A stretch of 64,000 bases of DNA from Bacillus sp. 165 (lineage in GTDB: Bacteria > Bacillota > Bacilli > Bacillales > Bacillaceae_G): positions 124,001 to 188,000 of the forward strand of contig NZ_JAGHKQ010000001.1 in the NCBI RefSeq assembly GCF_017742235.1. The letters are read 5' to 3'. A program made the translations under genes and the position numbers. Positions 25,965 through 37,007 of this stretch are shown here, in pieces. Below the pieces are notes generated by a model. It worked only from the letters and a program-made list of their open reading frames with translations, was not told the origin of the DNA and made no database searches. Every line of letters begins with the position of its first letter. Within the stretch, counting starts at the first letter, position 1.

Positions 25965-27257
25965 TTATCTTCTTTGTAACTGAATCAGCTCTTGAAAAAA
26001 GGTAGGATAAGATACAGCAACAGCTTCTGCATTGCGAATAGTTGTCTCGCCATCAGCTAGACAAGAAGCGATAGCCAGCATCATCCCAATTCGATGGTCT
26101 CCGTGGCTGTCCACTATACTTCCAGTTAACTTGGACTTTCCGTATATCACCATACCATCTTCTGTAGCCTCTATGCGTGCCCCCATTTTCTGCAATTCCT
26201 CTACAACGGTATCAATACGATTAGTTTCCTTCACCTTGAGCTCACTCGCATCTTTTATAACCGTGATTCCTTCCGCTTGTGTCGCTGCCAAAGCTATGAT
26301 AGGGATTTCATCAATGAGACGCGGGATAATGTCTCCGCCGATGTCTATCCCCCTTAACTGTGATGACTCAATTATAATATCACCATACGGTTCCAGCTCT
26401 TCATTTGTAACATTCTCAATTTGAATAGATGCACCCATGCCCTGTAAAACATTGAGTATACCAGTTCTTGTCGGATTCAATCCTACTCTTTTTAACACAA
26501 GTTGACTATGAGGTACGACAGCACCTGCGACTAAAAAGAACGCAGCAGATGAAATGTCACCAGGCACTTCAATCGTTGTTCCTTTCAATTGCTGATTCCC
26601 TTCTATAGAGACTGTCAACCCTTCTTTAACCACCTTACATCCAAATGCCTGCAGCATACGCTCTGTATGGTCTCTCGATTGCAGCGGTTCTGTAACGGAT
26701 GTAATCCCAGCTCCGCCTAATCCTGCTAACAAAACCGCTGATTTCACTTGGGCACTCGCTACTGGTGAATGATACCGCACAGCAGTTGTGTTACCTCCAC
26801 GAATGCTGATGGGCGTATAGTTTCCATTATCACGCCCATCAATTTGCGTACCCATTTCCCTTAGCGGCACTGTTACGCGCTTCATTGGACGTTTGCTGAT
26901 AGAAGCATCACCGATGATGCAGGAATGAAACGGGGCACCCGCCAAAATGCCAAGCATAAGACGGATGGTCGTTCCTGAATTGCCAACATCTAGAACATCT
27001 TTCGGTTCTTGTAATCCCTCGATTCCGTTTCCATGCACTTCAACATAGTCACCGTCTCTCACTATTTCTACACCCATCTTTTGAAAACAAGAGATTGTAC
27101 TCAAACAATCCTCTCCTGCTAAAAAGCCCTGTATGGTTGTTTTTCCCTTTGCAATCGCTCCAAACATGACCGCACGATGAGAAATAGATTTATCTCCAGG
27201 TACTGTTATTATCCCTTGTAAACCGTTCTGTGCAGGACTAAGTGTATGGCTTTTCAT
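25965..27257 (-). CDS. aroA: 3-phosphoshikimate 1-carboxyvinyltransferase (EPSP synthase)
   Basis: Sixth step of the shikimate pathway, joining PEP and shikimate-3-phosphate. The 430-aa protein has [31 protein letters not shown] and the C-terminal [10 protein letters not shown]. Called aroE in B. subtilis. The ATG at 27257 follows GGAGTG and is 13 bp past tyrA. Last gene of aroC-aroB-aroH-hisC-tyrA-aroA. The [15 protein letters not shown] block is the type seen in class II, less glyphosate-sensitive enzymes. Confidence 0.95.
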   Translation of the reverse strand: MKSHTLSPAQNGLQGIITVPGDKSISHRAVMFGAIAKGKTTIQGFLAGEDCLSTISCFQKMGVEIVRDGDYVEVHGNGIEGLQEPKDVLDVGNSGTTIRLMLGILAGAPFHSCIIGDASISKRPMKRVTVPLREMGTQIDGRDNGNYTPISIRGGNTTAVRYHSPVASAQVKSAVLLAGLGGAGITSVTEPLQSRDHTERMLQAFGCKVVKEGLTVSIEGNQQLKGTTIEVPGDISSAAFFLVAGAVVPHSQLVLKRVGLNPTRTGILNVLQGMGASIQIENVTNEELEPYGDIIIESSQLRGIDIGGDIIPRLIDEIPIIALAATQAEGITVIKDASELKVKETNRIDTVVEELQKMGARIEATEDGMVIYGKSKLTGSIVDSHGDHRIGMMLAIASCLADGETTIRNAEAVAVSYPTFFQELIQLQRR

Positions 27258-27270
27258 GGATCGATCACTC

Positions 27271-28371
27271 CTACATTGTAATATAAGTTTCATAGCCGCT
27301 TATTTCTAAGCAACGCTTTGCGCCGGTACGGTCATCCTCTGTTTGAAAGCTTAAGCGTAATACACCAAATACATCTTCTCGAGCCTCAATGATACGTATA
27401 TTCGTAATACTGATATTTTCTTTTGCCAACAGAGTTGTGACATCTGAAATGACCCCAGGGCGGTCTAATACATCTACATATAAATCGTAAAAGGCCGGGA
27501 TAGCTCCCTTTGTACGCTGAGGTAAGGAATCACGATACGTTTTTGCTCCAAGAAAATAGTTATGGAGTTCCATTCCGTCAGCTTTTTCAACCATTTTACG
27601 AATTGTGTTCATCTCTTCTTGCCATTCATCAAGTAAGGAAAGCATATTATGTTTGTTATGGATAATAATATCCCGCCACATCGACGGACTGCTAGAAGCG
27701 ATGCGAGTTATATCTCGGAATCCGCCCGCTGCCAGCGCTTTTACAAGCTCATTTTGCTCTGCATGAGCTTGCACTTGACGTACAAGGCTAGACGCAATGA
27801 GATGAGGAAAATGGCTTACAACGCCTGTCAGAGCATCGTGTTCCTTGGCATCCATTATCACAAATTTAGCGTTCGTTCCCTTAAGCCAATGCTTTAAGTC
27901 ATCGACTGCTTCTACAGGGGTAGAAGCAAGGGGGGTCAAAATATAAAACGCATTTTCAAATAAGTGAGCCTTCGCACTTCCTGCACCTGTTTTATGAGAA
28001 CCAGCCATTGGATGTCCACCGATAAAGCTAGTGCTTCGCTGCTCTAGCAGTTTTGCTTTTTCCATTATTTTCGATTTAGTACTCCCTACATCTGTAATAA
28101 GGACCCCTTTTTTTAACGAATACGCAACCAACTCTTCAAGAATGTTTTCTGTCTCTTGAACAGGAGCTGCTAAAATGATAAGGTCCGCTTGCTCCGCAGC
28201 CTCTTGAAGGTTCTCTGTATACTCATCAATAATATGCAGCATTTTAGCAAGCTTGCAATGTTCAATATTGACATCATAGCCAGTGATGGAGGCTTTGTGC
28301 TCTTTTCTTATGGCAAGAGCAACAGAACCGCCTATCAGTCCTGTTCCTATGAGCAATACATGTTTTTTCAC
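27271..28371 (-). CDS. tyrA: Prephenate dehydrogenase
   Basis: NAD-dependent step to tyrosine. The 366-aa protein has N-terminal [10 protein letters not shown], the catalytic region [16 protein letters not shown], and a C-terminal ACT domain (about 295-366) that may bind tyrosine. Start is GTG at 28371 behind GAGGAG. Confidence 0.93.
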   Translation of the reverse strand: MKKHVLLIGTGLIGGSVALAIRKEHKASITGYDVNIEHCKLAKMLHIIDEYTENLQEAAEQADLIILAAPVQETENILEELVAYSLKKGVLITDVGSTKSKIMEKAKLLEQRSTSFIGGHPMAGSHKTGAGSAKAHLFENAFYILTPLASTPVEAVDDLKHWLKGTNAKFVIMDAKEHDALTGVVSHFPHLIASSLVRQVQAHAEQNELVKALAAGGFRDITRIASSSPSMWRDIIIHNKHNMLSLLDEWQEEMNTIRKMVEKADGMELHNYFLGAKTYRDSLPQRTKGAIPAFYDLYVDVLDRPGVISDVTTLLAKENISITNIRIIEAREDVFGVLRLSFQTEDDRTGAKRCLEISGYETYITM

Positions 28372-28398
28372 AGCCCATTCTCCTCTATATACCACAAA

Positions 28399-29496
28399 TT
28401 AACTTTCAATTTTATTGCTCACCATTTCTGTCAACACCGCAAGAATTTCTTCATTTTCTTTTTTGTTTCCAATTGTCACACGAATGCCGTTCGGCAAACC
28501 TAACCCTCCACCTGAACGAACGATATATCCTTTTTTCAACAATTCTATAAATATTTCATCCCCAGTTCTTCCCAGTTCCATAAAAATGAAGTTGGCTTGA
28601 GAAGGATAATATGCAAGATCATGCTTCGCACAGAATTGATAATACTGCTGTAGCCCGCTTTCATTCTCTTTGACGCAAGATTCAATAAATTCTTTATCTT
28701 CGAGGGCCGCAATGGCTGCCGCTTGTGCTAAAGCAGATGTATTAAATGGTAATCTTGCTACTTCTAATTGCTGAATAAAAGAAGCGTTGCCAATTCCATA
28801 TCCTATACGTAAGGCTGCAATTCCGTATGCCTTTGAAAATGTACGCAGTACCATAAGATTTTCATACCTTTGAAGAAGCGGAATTGTTTGAGGGTAATCT
28901 TCTGCAGTTGCATATTCATAATATGCTTCATCCATTACCACGAGAGTAGTGCTCGGAACACGCTCTAAGAAGCGATTCAATTCCTCATCATGCACATATG
29001 TACCAGTAGGGTTATTAGGATTGCAAATCCATACTATTCTTGTGTTTTCATCCACTTGTTCGAGCATGCCTTCTAAATCATGACAGCCGTTCTTCAGCGG
29101 TACTTCGCGAACGTCCGCATTTTCAATCACAGCATGATGACGATATTGAGGGAAGGTCGGTGTGGCCATTACAACATTTGTTCCTGGTGATAATAATGCC
29201 CTGCTTAACATTTGAATCACTTCATCCAAACCGCTCCCAAAAATTAATTGTTCCTGATTTACTCCAACATGTTCAGCAACTTTCATTCTTAACGCAAACG
29301 CTCCTCCATCTGGATATAGAGCATATTGTCCAGTCAAAGAGGCTACTGCTTCCATTACTTTTGGTGAGCATCCAAACGGGTTTTCATTTGAAGCAAGCTT
29401 TGTAATCTTTGTAAGACCGTATTGTCTTTTTACTTCATCAATGGATTTACCAGGTGTATATGCCTTTAATGATAATAATTGCTCTTTCATCTTCAT
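28399..29496 (-). CDS. hisC: Histidinol-phosphate / aromatic aminotransferase
   Basis: PLP aminotransferase of 365 aa serving histidinol phosphate and, in Bacillus, aromatic 2-oxo acids; its place between aroH and tyrA fits the dual role. NPNNPTG and the PLP lysine in [14 protein letters not shown] are visible. The start at 29496 follows GGGGGA and aligns with the B. subtilis protein. Confidence 0.93.
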   Translation of the reverse strand: MKMKEQLLSLKAYTPGKSIDEVKRQYGLTKITKLASNENPFGCSPKVMEAVASLTGQYALYPDGGAFALRMKVAEHVGVNQEQLIFGSGLDEVIQMLSRALLSPGTNVVMATPTFPQYRHHAVIENADVREVPLKNGCHDLEGMLEQVDENTRIVWICNPNNPTGTYVHDEELNRFLERVPSTTLVVMDEAYYEYATAEDYPQTIPLLQRYENLMVLRTFSKAYGIAALRIGYGIGNASFIQQLEVARLPFNTSALAQAAAIAALEDKEFIESCVKENESGLQQYYQFCAKHDLAYYPSQANFIFMELGRTGDEIFIELLKKGYIVRSGGGLGLPNGIRVTIGNKKENEEILAVLTEMVSNKIES

Positions 29497-29513
29497 AATT
29501 AATTCCCCCATTT

Positions 29514-29879
29514 TTAGTTTTTTTGTAGGTCTGGACGCAATTGCACAGCATTTTTTAAATATATATGCTCAATCTCTTTCTGCTTTAAATCTGTTTCGGC
29601 TGTCATCATCACACGAATGCATTTTTGCAGCGAATTAGGAACCTTGATTTCTTTCATGCATATGACAGGAACATACTGCCAACCTTCTATATTACGAAGT
29701 GCTGCTGCAGGAAAGCATGCATCAATATCCTCCGTAGCAGAAATAAGAACAGATGTAATATAATGCGGCTCAACCTTATTTTTTCTGGCCAATTCTCGTA
29801 ACAGCTCTTCAGTCGCTTCTAATATTTCTTCTTGTTCATTTCTCTGTACTGTTGTCGCTCCTCTGAACCCTCGTATCAA
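29514..29879 (-). CDS. aroH: Chorismate mutase, AroH type
   Basis: Converts chorismate to prephenate. A 121-aa monofunctional AroH-class enzyme; [10 protein letters not shown] holds the active-site Arg and [11 protein letters not shown] the C-terminal active-site residues. The frame is open far upstream, but the TTG at 29879 has GGGAGGGG 5 nt before it and overlaps the aroB stop by 4 bp (TTGA), giving the family length. Confidence 0.92.
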   Translation of the reverse strand: MIRGFRGATTVQRNEQEEILEATEELLRELARKNKVEPHYITSVLISATEDIDACFPAAALRNIEGWQYVPVICMKEIKVPNSLQKCIRVMMTAETDLKQKEIEHIYLKNAVQLRPDLQKN

Positions 29880-30964
29880 GCAAGCCCCTCCCCTTTGCTG
29901 AACTTCTCTAATAGAGACAACACGATTGCATCCTCCACGGCTTGTACTTCGACATGACCAATCTCTTTTAATAAGACCATGCGAATAGTACCTGAGTTTG
30001 CCTTTTTGTCTTGTTTCATTTTTATTAGCAAATCCTCTGCCTTCAAGTGGGCAGGAAAGGTTGAAAAACCGTAAGAACGAAACCAAGATGCTAACTCTCT
30101 AAAACCTAAGTCTTTTTGATACGTATATTCGCTTACAAAAACAGCAAACAGCATTCCAATTGCTACAGCATCACCATGAGTGATAGTTCCATAGCCGAGC
30201 TCTGCCTCAATAGCATGACCTAGAGTATGTCCGAAATTTAAATAAGCACGGATACCTTGCTCTGTTTCATCCTTTGAAACAACGGAGGCTTTTACAGCAA
30301 TGGCTTTTCGTAATGCATATATGAGATTTTCTCCGCGCAAATCTTCTAATGTGCGAATTTCCGTACGCAGCCATTCGTAAAAGGATGCATCCCAAATAAG
30401 AGCATGTTTAATCACTTCTGCAAAACCAGACCGCCATTCCTCTAGTGGCAGGGAATCCAAGAAGCTTACATTATAAATAACCGCTTCCGGCTGATAAAAA
30501 GCACCAATCATGTTTTTTCCAAGGGGATGATTGATAGCTACTTTTCCACCTACTGCACTGTCATGGGCAAGGAGAGTGGTCGGGATTTGAATGAAACGAA
30601 TGCCTCTCATATATGTAGCTGCGACAAACCCCGCCAAGTCTCCAATGACACCTCCTCCAAGTGCCACAATTAACGAATGTCGATCCAAACCGCATTGCAA
30701 AGCAAAAGTTTGGGCAGCGTAATAATTTTCAAAGGACTTTTCTTTTTCTCCGCTCGGTATGATGAATTCAAACACATTATCACAAGTGATAGAGCGCTTT
30801 ACCTCTTGCATATATAAAGGCGCGATAATGGAATCAGAGATAATAAGAACACTGGAAACTGCTGGAGTAAAATGTGAGATAAGCTTATCTAATACGCCGG
30901 TGCTATCTGTTCCAAGAAATAATGGATACTTTTTGGATGCTGTTTGAATATGTACAAGTTCCAT
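29876..30964 (-). CDS. aroB: 3-dehydroquinate synthase
   Basis: Second step of the shikimate pathway, NAD- and zinc-dependent. The 362 aa include [45 protein letters not shown] and the zinc-ligand [11 protein letters not shown]. It overlaps aroC by 1 bp (TAATG) and aroH by 4 bp. Confidence 0.96.
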   Translation of the reverse strand: MELVHIQTASKKYPLFLGTDSTGVLDKLISHFTPAVSSVLIISDSIIAPLYMQEVKRSITCDNVFEFIIPSGEKEKSFENYYAAQTFALQCGLDRHSLIVALGGGVIGDLAGFVAATYMRGIRFIQIPTTLLAHDSAVGGKVAINHPLGKNMIGAFYQPEAVIYNVSFLDSLPLEEWRSGFAEVIKHALIWDASFYEWLRTEIRTLEDLRGENLIYALRKAIAVKASVVSKDETEQGIRAYLNFGHTLGHAIEAELGYGTITHGDAVAIGMLFAVFVSEYTYQKDLGFRELASWFRSYGFSTFPAHLKAEDLLIKMKQDKKANSGTIRMVLLKEIGHVEVQAVEDAIVLSLLEKFSKGEGLA

Positions 30965-32133
30965 TAAAACTCCCTCGCATAAGCTCTATGTCTTGCAATG
31001 TTTTCTTTAAGCTGCTCAATACGATCACTGCCAAACTGTTCTGTCACCGCTTTTGCAAGCTCCCAAGCCACTACTGCCTCTGCTACTACACTTGCAGCCG
31101 GTACAGCACAGCTGTCTGAACGTTCAATGCTAGCTTTAAACGGCTCTTTCGTATCGATATCTATACTTTGTAAAGGCTTATACAGCGTTGGAATCGGCTT
31201 CATAACCCCTCGTATTATTATCGGCATCCCAGTGGTCATTCCACCTTCAATTCCTCCCGCATTATTAGTACTCCTCGTATAGCCTTCTTCTTCACTCCAT
31301 AAAATTTCATCGTGAACGAGACTTCCCGGTTTACGGGCAGCTTCAAAGCCAATACCGATTTCCGCACCTTTAAAAGCATTTATACTCATGACAGCAGCAG
31401 CCAACTGCGCATCTAATTTACGATCATAATGGACATAACTTCCAACACCAATAGGCATTCCTTCTACAATGACCTCGACAACACCACCGATGGAATCACC
31501 GTTTTCTTTTGCTTGATCAATAGCCTTCATCATGTTGATTTCAGCTTCTTTATCCAGACAACGCACAGGAGAAGCTTCCGTAATTTGTTGCAATTCATCA
31601 ATAGAGCAGTACTCTTTTTTAGCTGTCACTCCTCCAATCTCAATTACATGGCCGGCTACTTTGATACCCAATTCAGATAAGAGTTTTTTTGCCACAGCTC
31701 CTGCCGCTACACGCACTGTCGTTTCACGTGCAGATGAACGCTCTAGTACATTACGCATATCTCGATGCCCATATTTGATAGCTCCATTTAAATCAGCATG
31801 ACCAGGACGGGGCTTTGTTACTTGACGCTTTACCTCTTCATCCTCTGCAAGTACGACAGGCTCTGCTCCCATAATCTTTGTCCAATGCTTAAAGTCCCGA
31901 TTTTTTACAGCTAATGTAATGGGCGATCCAAGAGTATAGCCATGACGAACCCCGCTTAAAATCTGCACTTCGTCTTGTTCAATTTGCATTCTTCTACCAC
32001 GGCCATGTCCTTTTTGTCTCCTTGCAAGTTCAGTATTAATATCCTCTGCCACAAGTGACATCCCTGCAGGCACTCCTTCTAGTATGGTGGTCAGCTGCGG
32101 TCCGTGAGACTCGCCTGCTGTCAAATATCTCAT
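30964..32133 (-). CDS. aroC: Chorismate synthase
   Basis: Last common step of aromatic synthesis, needing reduced FMN. The 389 aa begin with the signature GESHGPQL and include [18 protein letters not shown] and the C-terminal [10 protein letters not shown]. Called aroF in B. subtilis. First gene of the six-gene aromatic operon; no cheR in front. Confidence 0.96.
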   Translation of the reverse strand: MRYLTAGESHGPQLTTILEGVPAGMSLVAEDINTELARRQKGHGRGRRMQIEQDEVQILSGVRHGYTLGSPITLAVKNRDFKHWTKIMGAEPVVLAEDEEVKRQVTKPRPGHADLNGAIKYGHRDMRNVLERSSARETTVRVAAGAVAKKLLSELGIKVAGHVIEIGGVTAKKEYCSIDELQQITEASPVRCLDKEAEINMMKAIDQAKENGDSIGGVVEVIVEGMPIGVGSYVHYDRKLDAQLAAAVMSINAFKGAEIGIGFEAARKPGSLVHDEILWSEEEGYTRSTNNAGGIEGGMTTGMPIIIRGVMKPIPTLYKPLQSIDIDTKEPFKASIERSDSCAVPAASVVAEAVVAWELAKAVTEQFGSDRIEQLKENIARHRAYAREF

Positions 32134-32167
32134 AGCATAACCCCCTTATTTTGGTATATTATGTATC

Positions 32168-32196
32168 AATATATCACATCTTCCTCTCATTGATAA
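32168..32196 (-). promoter_or_regulatory. Promoter of aroC-aroB-aroH-hisC-tyrA-aroA
   Basis: Minus-strand TTATCA (32191-32196), 17-nt spacer, TATATT (32168-32173), about 35 nt upstream of the aroC ATG. Confidence 0.55.
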
Positions 32197-32210
32197 ACAC
32201 TATATCGTAT

Positions 32211-32249
32211 AAAAAAAGCATGAGAATGCAGGGATTCTCATGCTTTTTT
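32211..32249. terminator. Terminator after ndk
   Basis: AGCATGAGAAT / ATTCTCATGCT stem with T-runs on both strands. Confidence 0.9.
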
Positions 32250-32278
32250 GTTTAAGCGTTTACATTTATTAAAAAGTA

Positions 32279-32725
32279 TTAGTATACCCATTCATTCGTT
32301 AATTTAGTGTATTCTACCATTTCCTCTTCTTTAAAAAAGATAGAAATTTCGCGCTCTGCACTCTCAGGAGAATCAGAACCGTGGATAATATTTTTACCAA
32401 CTGTTACACCAAAATCACCACGAATTGTTGCTGGAGCTGCCTCTTTTGGATTCGTTTTACCCATCATTTGACGAGCTGTAGCGATTACATCTTCTCCTTG
32501 CCATACCATTGCAAATACAGGGCTTGAAGTAATGAAGTCTACTAACTCTCCGAAGAATGGGCGCTCTTTATGCTCTGCATAATGTTTTTCTGCAGTTTCT
32601 CTGCTTACTGACATTAGTTTTGCACCAACTAATTGGAATCCTTTTTTCTCAAAACGAGACACAATCTCGCCAATTAAATTGCGTTGAACGCCATCTGGTT
32701 TTACCATTAAAAACGTTTTTTCCAT
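32279..32725 (-). CDS. ndk: Nucleoside diphosphate kinase
   Basis: Balances NTP pools by phosphate transfer through an active-site histidine, seen in the signature NIIHGSDS. At 148 aa it is the normal bacterial length. It stands alone between hepT and the aromatic operon with its own promoter and terminator. Confidence 0.96.
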   Translation of the reverse strand: MEKTFLMVKPDGVQRNLIGEIVSRFEKKGFQLVGAKLMSVSRETAEKHYAEHKERPFFGELVDFITSSPVFAMVWQGEDVIATARQMMGKTNPKEAAPATIRGDFGVTVGKNIIHGSDSPESAEREISIFFKEEEMVEYTKLTNEWVY

Positions 32726-32773
32726 GAAAAATCTCTCCGCTTCCTTAAGTATGTATAGGTATATCCCATGAAC

Positions 32774-32802
32774 ATAGTACCATTACTTTTTTAATTTAGC
32801 AA
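32774..32802 (-). promoter_or_regulatory. Promoter of ndk (candidate)
   Basis: Minus-strand TTGCTA (32797-32802), 17-nt spacer, TACTAT (32774-32779). Confidence 0.4.
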
Positions 32803-32847
32803 TAGTTTCGAAATAATAGAATTGTCCACTCATTACAGGAAGCGGAA

Positions 32848-33810
32848 TTAAAATTTTCGTTTTCCAATATATTTGGCAACACTTTGCAAAGCGGATTTCG
32901 CTTGATGCTTCGGAAGAGGCTTGATAATATCCAAGGCTTTCTTCAAATATTGTTCACTTACAGCAAATGCCTTTTCAATAGCATCACTGTTTTTTATATG
33001 CTCGGTAATAGATTTCATTTCCTCTACACTCGTATTCTCATGAACTGCTTCTATTTGAGTGCGCAAAACGGGATTTTCCATCGCGAATAACACCGGTAAA
33101 GTGATATTCCCTTGGAGCAGATCACCTCCCGCTGGCTTTCCGAGCTTTTCTTCAGTAGAAGTAAAATCTAGGATATCATCAATAATTTGATAGGACATTC
33201 CTACAAAATATCCGAACCAATATAACCGAGTCTGAATGTCTTTTGAGGAATCCGTCACAATAGCCCCCAAATGGCAGCTTGCAGCAATTAATAATGCTGT
33301 TTTCCGCTTAATGCGCCGTAAATATGTACGTAAATTTTGCTGATAATTGTATTTATCGCGTATTTGTTCAATTTCTCCTTTAGTAAGTTCTACAATCGTT
33401 TTTGACAGTGTCTTATGTGCCTCTGGATTTTCGATTTTTGTAATACACTCAAGCGCTTTTGCAAACAAGTAATCCCCCGTGTACATAGCTACCCTGTCTC
33501 CCCAAGCAGCATTCACGGTAGCACTTCCTCTTCGAACAGAAGCTGCATCAATTACATCATCATGAACAAGAGAAGCCATATGAATTAATTCTAACGCCAC
33601 TGCCACGTGTTGTATCGTTTCGAGCTTGTACTCACCAAATTTCCCCGACAATAACACAAAAACAGGGCGAATCCGTTTCCCGCCAGCCTGCAGCAGCTGC
33701 AAGGAAGCTTCTTCCAGCAGCACATGGTTGGAAGCGACTACTTCAGAAAGCTCCTGTTCAATTTTTTCGATATCCGACCTTAAAAAGGAGTACATTAATT
33801 GTAGCTTCAT
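32848..33810 (-). CDS. hepT: Heptaprenyl diphosphate synthase component II
   Basis: Catalytic subunit making the C35 side chain of menaquinone-7, working with HepS. The 320-aa trans-prenyltransferase has the first Asp-rich motif HDDVID and the second IDDILDFT. The ATG at 33810 follows AAGGTG; the GTG 9 bp upstream overlaps that site. Confidence 0.94.
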   Translation of the reverse strand: MKLQLMYSFLRSDIEKIEQELSEVVASNHVLLEEASLQLLQAGGKRIRPVFVLLSGKFGEYKLETIQHVAVALELIHMASLVHDDVIDAASVRRGSATVNAAWGDRVAMYTGDYLFAKALECITKIENPEAHKTLSKTIVELTKGEIEQIRDKYNYQQNLRTYLRRIKRKTALLIAASCHLGAIVTDSSKDIQTRLYWFGYFVGMSYQIIDDILDFTSTEEKLGKPAGGDLLQGNITLPVLFAMENPVLRTQIEAVHENTSVEEMKSITEHIKNSDAIEKAFAVSEQYLKKALDIIKPLPKHQAKSALQSVAKYIGKRKF

Positions 33811-33849
33811 ATCGTTCACCTTAACCCAAAACTTCTATATTTTTTACAC

Positions 33850-34563
33850 TTAATTACTTTTCGGCTTAAAGCCCAAGTGCATTGCGGCCACTCCAAAGGT
33901 AAACGGCTTCACCTTAATATTTTCTAATCCTGCATCCTCAAACATATTTGCCAGCTCTCGCATCCCTGGAAAAGAGCTTGCAGATTCTTGCAGCCACGAA
34001 TATTCTTTATAACTCTTCGCAAAAACCTTCCCAAACAAAGGCATCAAAAAGCGGAAATAGAGGAGATACAGTTGTCTGACTCCCAGCATCGTCGGCTGAG
34101 AAGTTTCTAAACAAACCACTTTGCCGCCTGGCTTTACTACACGGGTCATTTCTTTGAGCACATGCATATAATCTGGTACATTTCGAAGTCCAAAACCGAT
34201 CGTAACGAAATCAAATGTGTTATCTTCAAAAGGGAGTTGCATCGCATTTCCATGTATTAACTTCACTTGCTTAAGTTCTAGAGCTGCTACCTTCTGCTCA
34301 CCAACGGACAGCATGTTTTTACTAAAGTCAAGTCCGTATACTTTTCCAGTGGGACCGACAGCATCAGCAAGCGCAATTGTCCAGTCAGCAGTCCCACAGC
34401 ATACATCAAGTGCGGAGGCTCCTTTTGGAACACCCATAATTTGCATTGTTTTCTTTCGCCATTGTATATGCCTCTGAAAGCTGATAACAGAATTCATTAC
34501 ATCATATTTTTTATAGATTTTTTCAAATACATCATGTACTCTTTCTTCTTTCGATTGCTGCAT
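33850..34563 (-). CDS. menG: Demethylmenaquinone methyltransferase
   Basis: Last step of menaquinone synthesis, a SAM-dependent UbiE/MenG-type enzyme of 237 aa. [10 protein letters not shown] is the SAM-binding motif I, and [11 protein letters not shown] and [10 protein letters not shown] are family blocks. Encoded between hepS and hepT, so chain synthesis and ring methylation are made together. Confidence 0.95.
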   Translation of the reverse strand: MQQSKEERVHDVFEKIYKKYDVMNSVISFQRHIQWRKKTMQIMGVPKGASALDVCCGTADWTIALADAVGPTGKVYGLDFSKNMLSVGEQKVAALELKQVKLIHGNAMQLPFEDNTFDFVTIGFGLRNVPDYMHVLKEMTRVVKPGGKVVCLETSQPTMLGVRQLYLLYFRFLMPLFGKVFAKSYKEYSWLQESASSFPGMRELANMFEDAGLENIKVKPFTFGVAAMHLGFKPKSN

Positions 34564-34585
34564 TTCTCATACCCTTCTTCCAGTT

Positions 34586-35329
34586 TTACTTTTGTGCCAA
34601 CACTTTCGCCGCCTGTTCAAGTTCAGCTGATTGTTCGGTCAATTCTTGAAGCCTCCATGCTGCATCCTTTATGTATCTTAAATAAATGGATTCCGGGTCT
34701 TCCCCGCTTACTTGCCCAAATGCTTCAAATATCATAGCTTTTTTTTGTTGTTTATAATCCTGATACTCTTTTTTTATGCGTTTTAAACATAAGATGACAG
34801 CCGCAAACCTCTTCCATTCCTGTACGTTAAAATGCTCACAAGTTTTCTGTATAAGAGCAGATTCAACAGTTTCCACACTGTTGATCACCTCATCTATAGA
34901 GTTTCCGTCTTTTTGATAAATACTTATTTTATGCTCATTAATTTCTTTAATTCCTTCTGCCAAAGCACGAATTAATGCGATATCATGCTGCTGTGCGAGC
35001 ATATAGTAATATAACCCGCTGTAATAATCACCGGCCAAGACAGTAAGCTGTCTTCTCTTATGCGATTGCCCTTGTTCTGTATTTAAGTTTACGGATACCT
35101 TTTCATGAGTATCAAGGGCGATTTGTACGAGCATGATGGTTACAACATAATGCTGAATTTGCTCATTATTTAATTTCGCATGTTTCAAAAGGAAATACAG
35201 CAATTGGAGCTTATCTTCATCTATGACGGGATATTCAATATATTGCATCAAAAACGGATGCTTCAATTTTTTATCAAGCTCCTCTTTTACTGTCGTAAAG
35301 CCCTCATACATATCCCACACACTAATCAC
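34586..35329 (-). CDS. hepS: Heptaprenyl diphosphate synthase component I
   Basis: Non-catalytic partner of HepT. The 247-aa protein is recognised by VTIMLVQIALDTHEKV, RRQLTVLAGDYYSGLYY and IKEINEHKI. Start codon is uncertain: GTG at 35329 or GTG four codons later, both near AAGG-type sites. First gene of hepS-menG-hepT; no mtrB lies between it and folE. Confidence 0.9.
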   Translation of the reverse strand: MISVWDMYEGFTTVKEELDKKLKHPFLMQYIEYPVIDEDKLQLLYFLLKHAKLNNEQIQHYVVTIMLVQIALDTHEKVSVNLNTEQGQSHKRRQLTVLAGDYYSGLYYYMLAQQHDIALIRALAEGIKEINEHKISIYQKDGNSIDEVINSVETVESALIQKTCEHFNVQEWKRFAAVILCLKRIKKEYQDYKQQKKAMIFEAFGQVSGEDPESIYLRYIKDAAWRLQELTEQSAELEQAAKVLAQK

Positions 35330-35361
35330 CCTTGTCCTCTATTGTCCAGTTCATAAATTTT

Positions 35362-35367
35362 ATTATA
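35362..35367 (-). promoter_or_regulatory. Extended -10 promoter for hepS-menG-hepT (candidate)
   Basis: Minus-strand TGTTATAAT (TG-n-TATAAT) 33 nt before hepS. Confidence 0.5.
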
Positions 35368-35393
35368 ACACATACTTTCTTCCATTTTCCTCA

Positions 35394-35424
35394 ATAAAAA
35401 AGAAAAGCAGTTTCCTGCTTTTCT
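35394..35424 (-). terminator. Terminator after folE
   Basis: AGAAAAGCAG / CTGCTTTTCT stem with a 4-nt loop, then T-run. Confidence 0.88.
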
Positions 35425-35425
35425 G

Positions 35426-35995
35426 CTAGTTTCCTTTAATGAGAGACAATACTTCCGCACGAGCAGGAGCATCAGTTGCAAGCACGCCTCGAACAGCTGA
35501 AGTGACAGTTTTCGCTCCAGGTTTCTTTACACCGCGCATCGTCATACACATATGCTCTGCTTCTACTACTACCATCACCCCATGAGGATCTAACACCTCA
35601 ATAATCGCATTAGCAACTGAAGAAGTAATACGCTCTTGCAATTGAGGCCTTCTAGCAATTGTATCCACAGTACGGGCTAGTTTGCTTAATCCCGTTACCC
35701 GTCCATCTTTCGGTATATATGCAACATGAGCAACACCATAAAACGGTACTAAATGGTGCTCACACATAGAATAAAATGGAATATCTTTCACTAACACCAA
35801 TTCTTCATGGTCTTCTCCAAATACCTTCTGCAAATGCTGTTTAGGATCCTCGTGCATTCCTGCAAACACTTCTGCGTACATTTTCGCAACACGCTTTGGA
35901 GTTTCAAGAACCCCCTCGCGATTCGGGTCATCACCGATAGCCTCTAAAATAAGACGAACCGCATGTTCAATTTGTTCTAAATTTACTTTTGTCAT
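35426..35995 (-). CDS. folE: GTP cyclohydrolase I
   Basis: First step of folate synthesis, opening GTP to dihydroneopterin triphosphate. The 189 aa carry the zinc/active-site motif [12 protein letters not shown] and the later MCMTMRGV cysteine. Equivalent to B. subtilis mtrA. The trp attenuator gene mtrB that follows in B. subtilis is absent. Confidence 0.96.
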   Translation of the reverse strand: MTKVNLEQIEHAVRLILEAIGDDPNREGVLETPKRVAKMYAEVFAGMHEDPKQHLQKVFGEDHEELVLVKDIPFYSMCEHHLVPFYGVAHVAYIPKDGRVTGLSKLARTVDTIARRPQLQERITSSVANAIIEVLDPHGVMVVVEAEHMCMTMRGVKKPGAKTVTSAVRGVLATDAPARAEVLSLIKGN

Positions 35996-36064
35996 TCAAT
36001 AGCAGCCTCCTAAACCCTTAAATACATTACGAAGTCATTCTAGCATATAATGGTTTTTAAAAGC

Positions 36065-36093
36065 AAAAAAGAAGAGTCCCTATTAGGAACTCC
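36065..36093 (-). terminator. Terminator after HU gene
   Basis: GAGTCCC / GGAACTC imperfect stem then T-run on the minus strand. Confidence 0.7.
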
Positions 36094-36117
36094 CCTTACG
36101 CTCTAATTATGTAATGA

Positions 36118-36390
36118 TTATTTCACTGCATCTTTTAGAGCTTTACCAGGTTTAAATGCAGGAACTTTGCTAGCTGCGATTTCAATTTCTTCACCAGTTT
36201 GAGGATTGCGACCTTTGCGAGCAGCACGTTCACGAACCTCAAAGTTACCAAAGCCGATTAGTTGAACTTTATCTCCGTTTCTTAAAGCTTCAAGAATTGA
36301 ATCAAAAATAGCATCAACAGCTTTAGTAGCATCCTTTTTAGAAATTTCGCTAGCTTCTGCAACCGCATTGATTAAATCTGTTTTATTCAT
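36118..36390 (-). CDS. hbs: DNA-binding protein HU
   Basis: Nucleoid histone-like protein. The 90-aa product starts [12 protein letters not shown] and shows the HU signature [20 protein letters not shown] with the DNA-binding arm. The ATG at 36390 follows GGAGGTG; an upstream in-frame GTG overlaps that site. It lies between folE and spoIVA as in B. subtilis. Confidence 0.95.
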   Translation of the reverse strand: MNKTDLINAVAEASEISKKDATKAVDAIFDSILEALRNGDKVQLIGFGNFEVRERAARKGRNPQTGEEIEIAASKVPAFKPGKALKDAVK

Positions 36391-36509
36391 GCCATTCACC
36401 TCCTCCCAAATGATACTTTTATTCAGTAAAAGTGAATCTTATCTTCATTTGTAGGCAAAACTTTCAATTTCTATACTACAAATAAGCAGATAAATCATTA
36501 TCAAGGCTT

Positions 36510-36538
36510 ATAATATACGATAATTCTTTATAATTCAA
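36510..36538 (-). promoter_or_regulatory. Promoter of HU gene
   Basis: Minus-strand TTGAAT (36533-36538), 17-nt spacer, TATTAT (36510-36515), giving a leader of about 115 nt. Confidence 0.5.
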
Positions 36539-36972
36539 TATTTTTAAAGAAAATGTTACCAAGAAAATATGAAAAAATGCCTATACTTGACAACATATTC
36601 TAAATATTAGACAATCATCTGTTATTGTATTGAATGAAGCGGTCTCCTTATAATCCCTTATATATCAAGCTTTTTAACCACCTAAAAGGAGAGTAACTTT
36701 CATTTTATTTAAAAACACAATATTATGTATATAAATACAAAATATATTAATACGCCTTGTATCTAATAGAGTAATATCTCTATCAACCCACATTTTCGTC
36801 AGCCGATGATTTTCTTACGTTTCTTGCAGCTCTTCATTGAAAGTAACTGCATTAATGAGGCGTGAATTGTAATGAAAGGCAAACTTGATTCAACTAATCC
36901 CTTTTTCGTGCTTCATTGAAAAAAACACTGTTCTTCTGAAGTATTCCTCTTATGTTCGTACATACTCATCTA

Positions 36973-37002
36973 TAAAAAAAGACCCCTTATAAAAGGAGTC
37001 CT
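36973..37002 (-). terminator. Terminator after spoIVA
   Basis: GGACTCCTT / AAGGGGTC stem with a short loop and seven T. Confidence 0.85.
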
Positions 37003-37007
37003 TCAAC

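Larger units (their letters stand above)
36391..37007. other. 617-bp AT-rich intergenic region between HU gene and spoIVA
   Basis: Holds the HU promoter region and the spoIVA terminator. I see no reading frame with a ribosome binding site; the longest candidates are under 25 codons. Confidence 0.6.

Noticed and set aside
29880-30086. N-terminal extension of aroH to 30086
   Set aside because: It overlaps the aroB 3' end in another frame; the TTG at 29879 has a strong ribosome site and gives the AroH length.
32251-32264. cre-like sequence TTTAAGCGTTTACA after ndk
   Set aside because: One mismatch, but it lies between the ndk stop and its terminator, not near a promoter I can see.
36790-36870. 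Short plus-strand frame of about 19 codons in the HU-spoIVA gap
   Set aside because: No ribosome binding site and no resemblance to a known protein.
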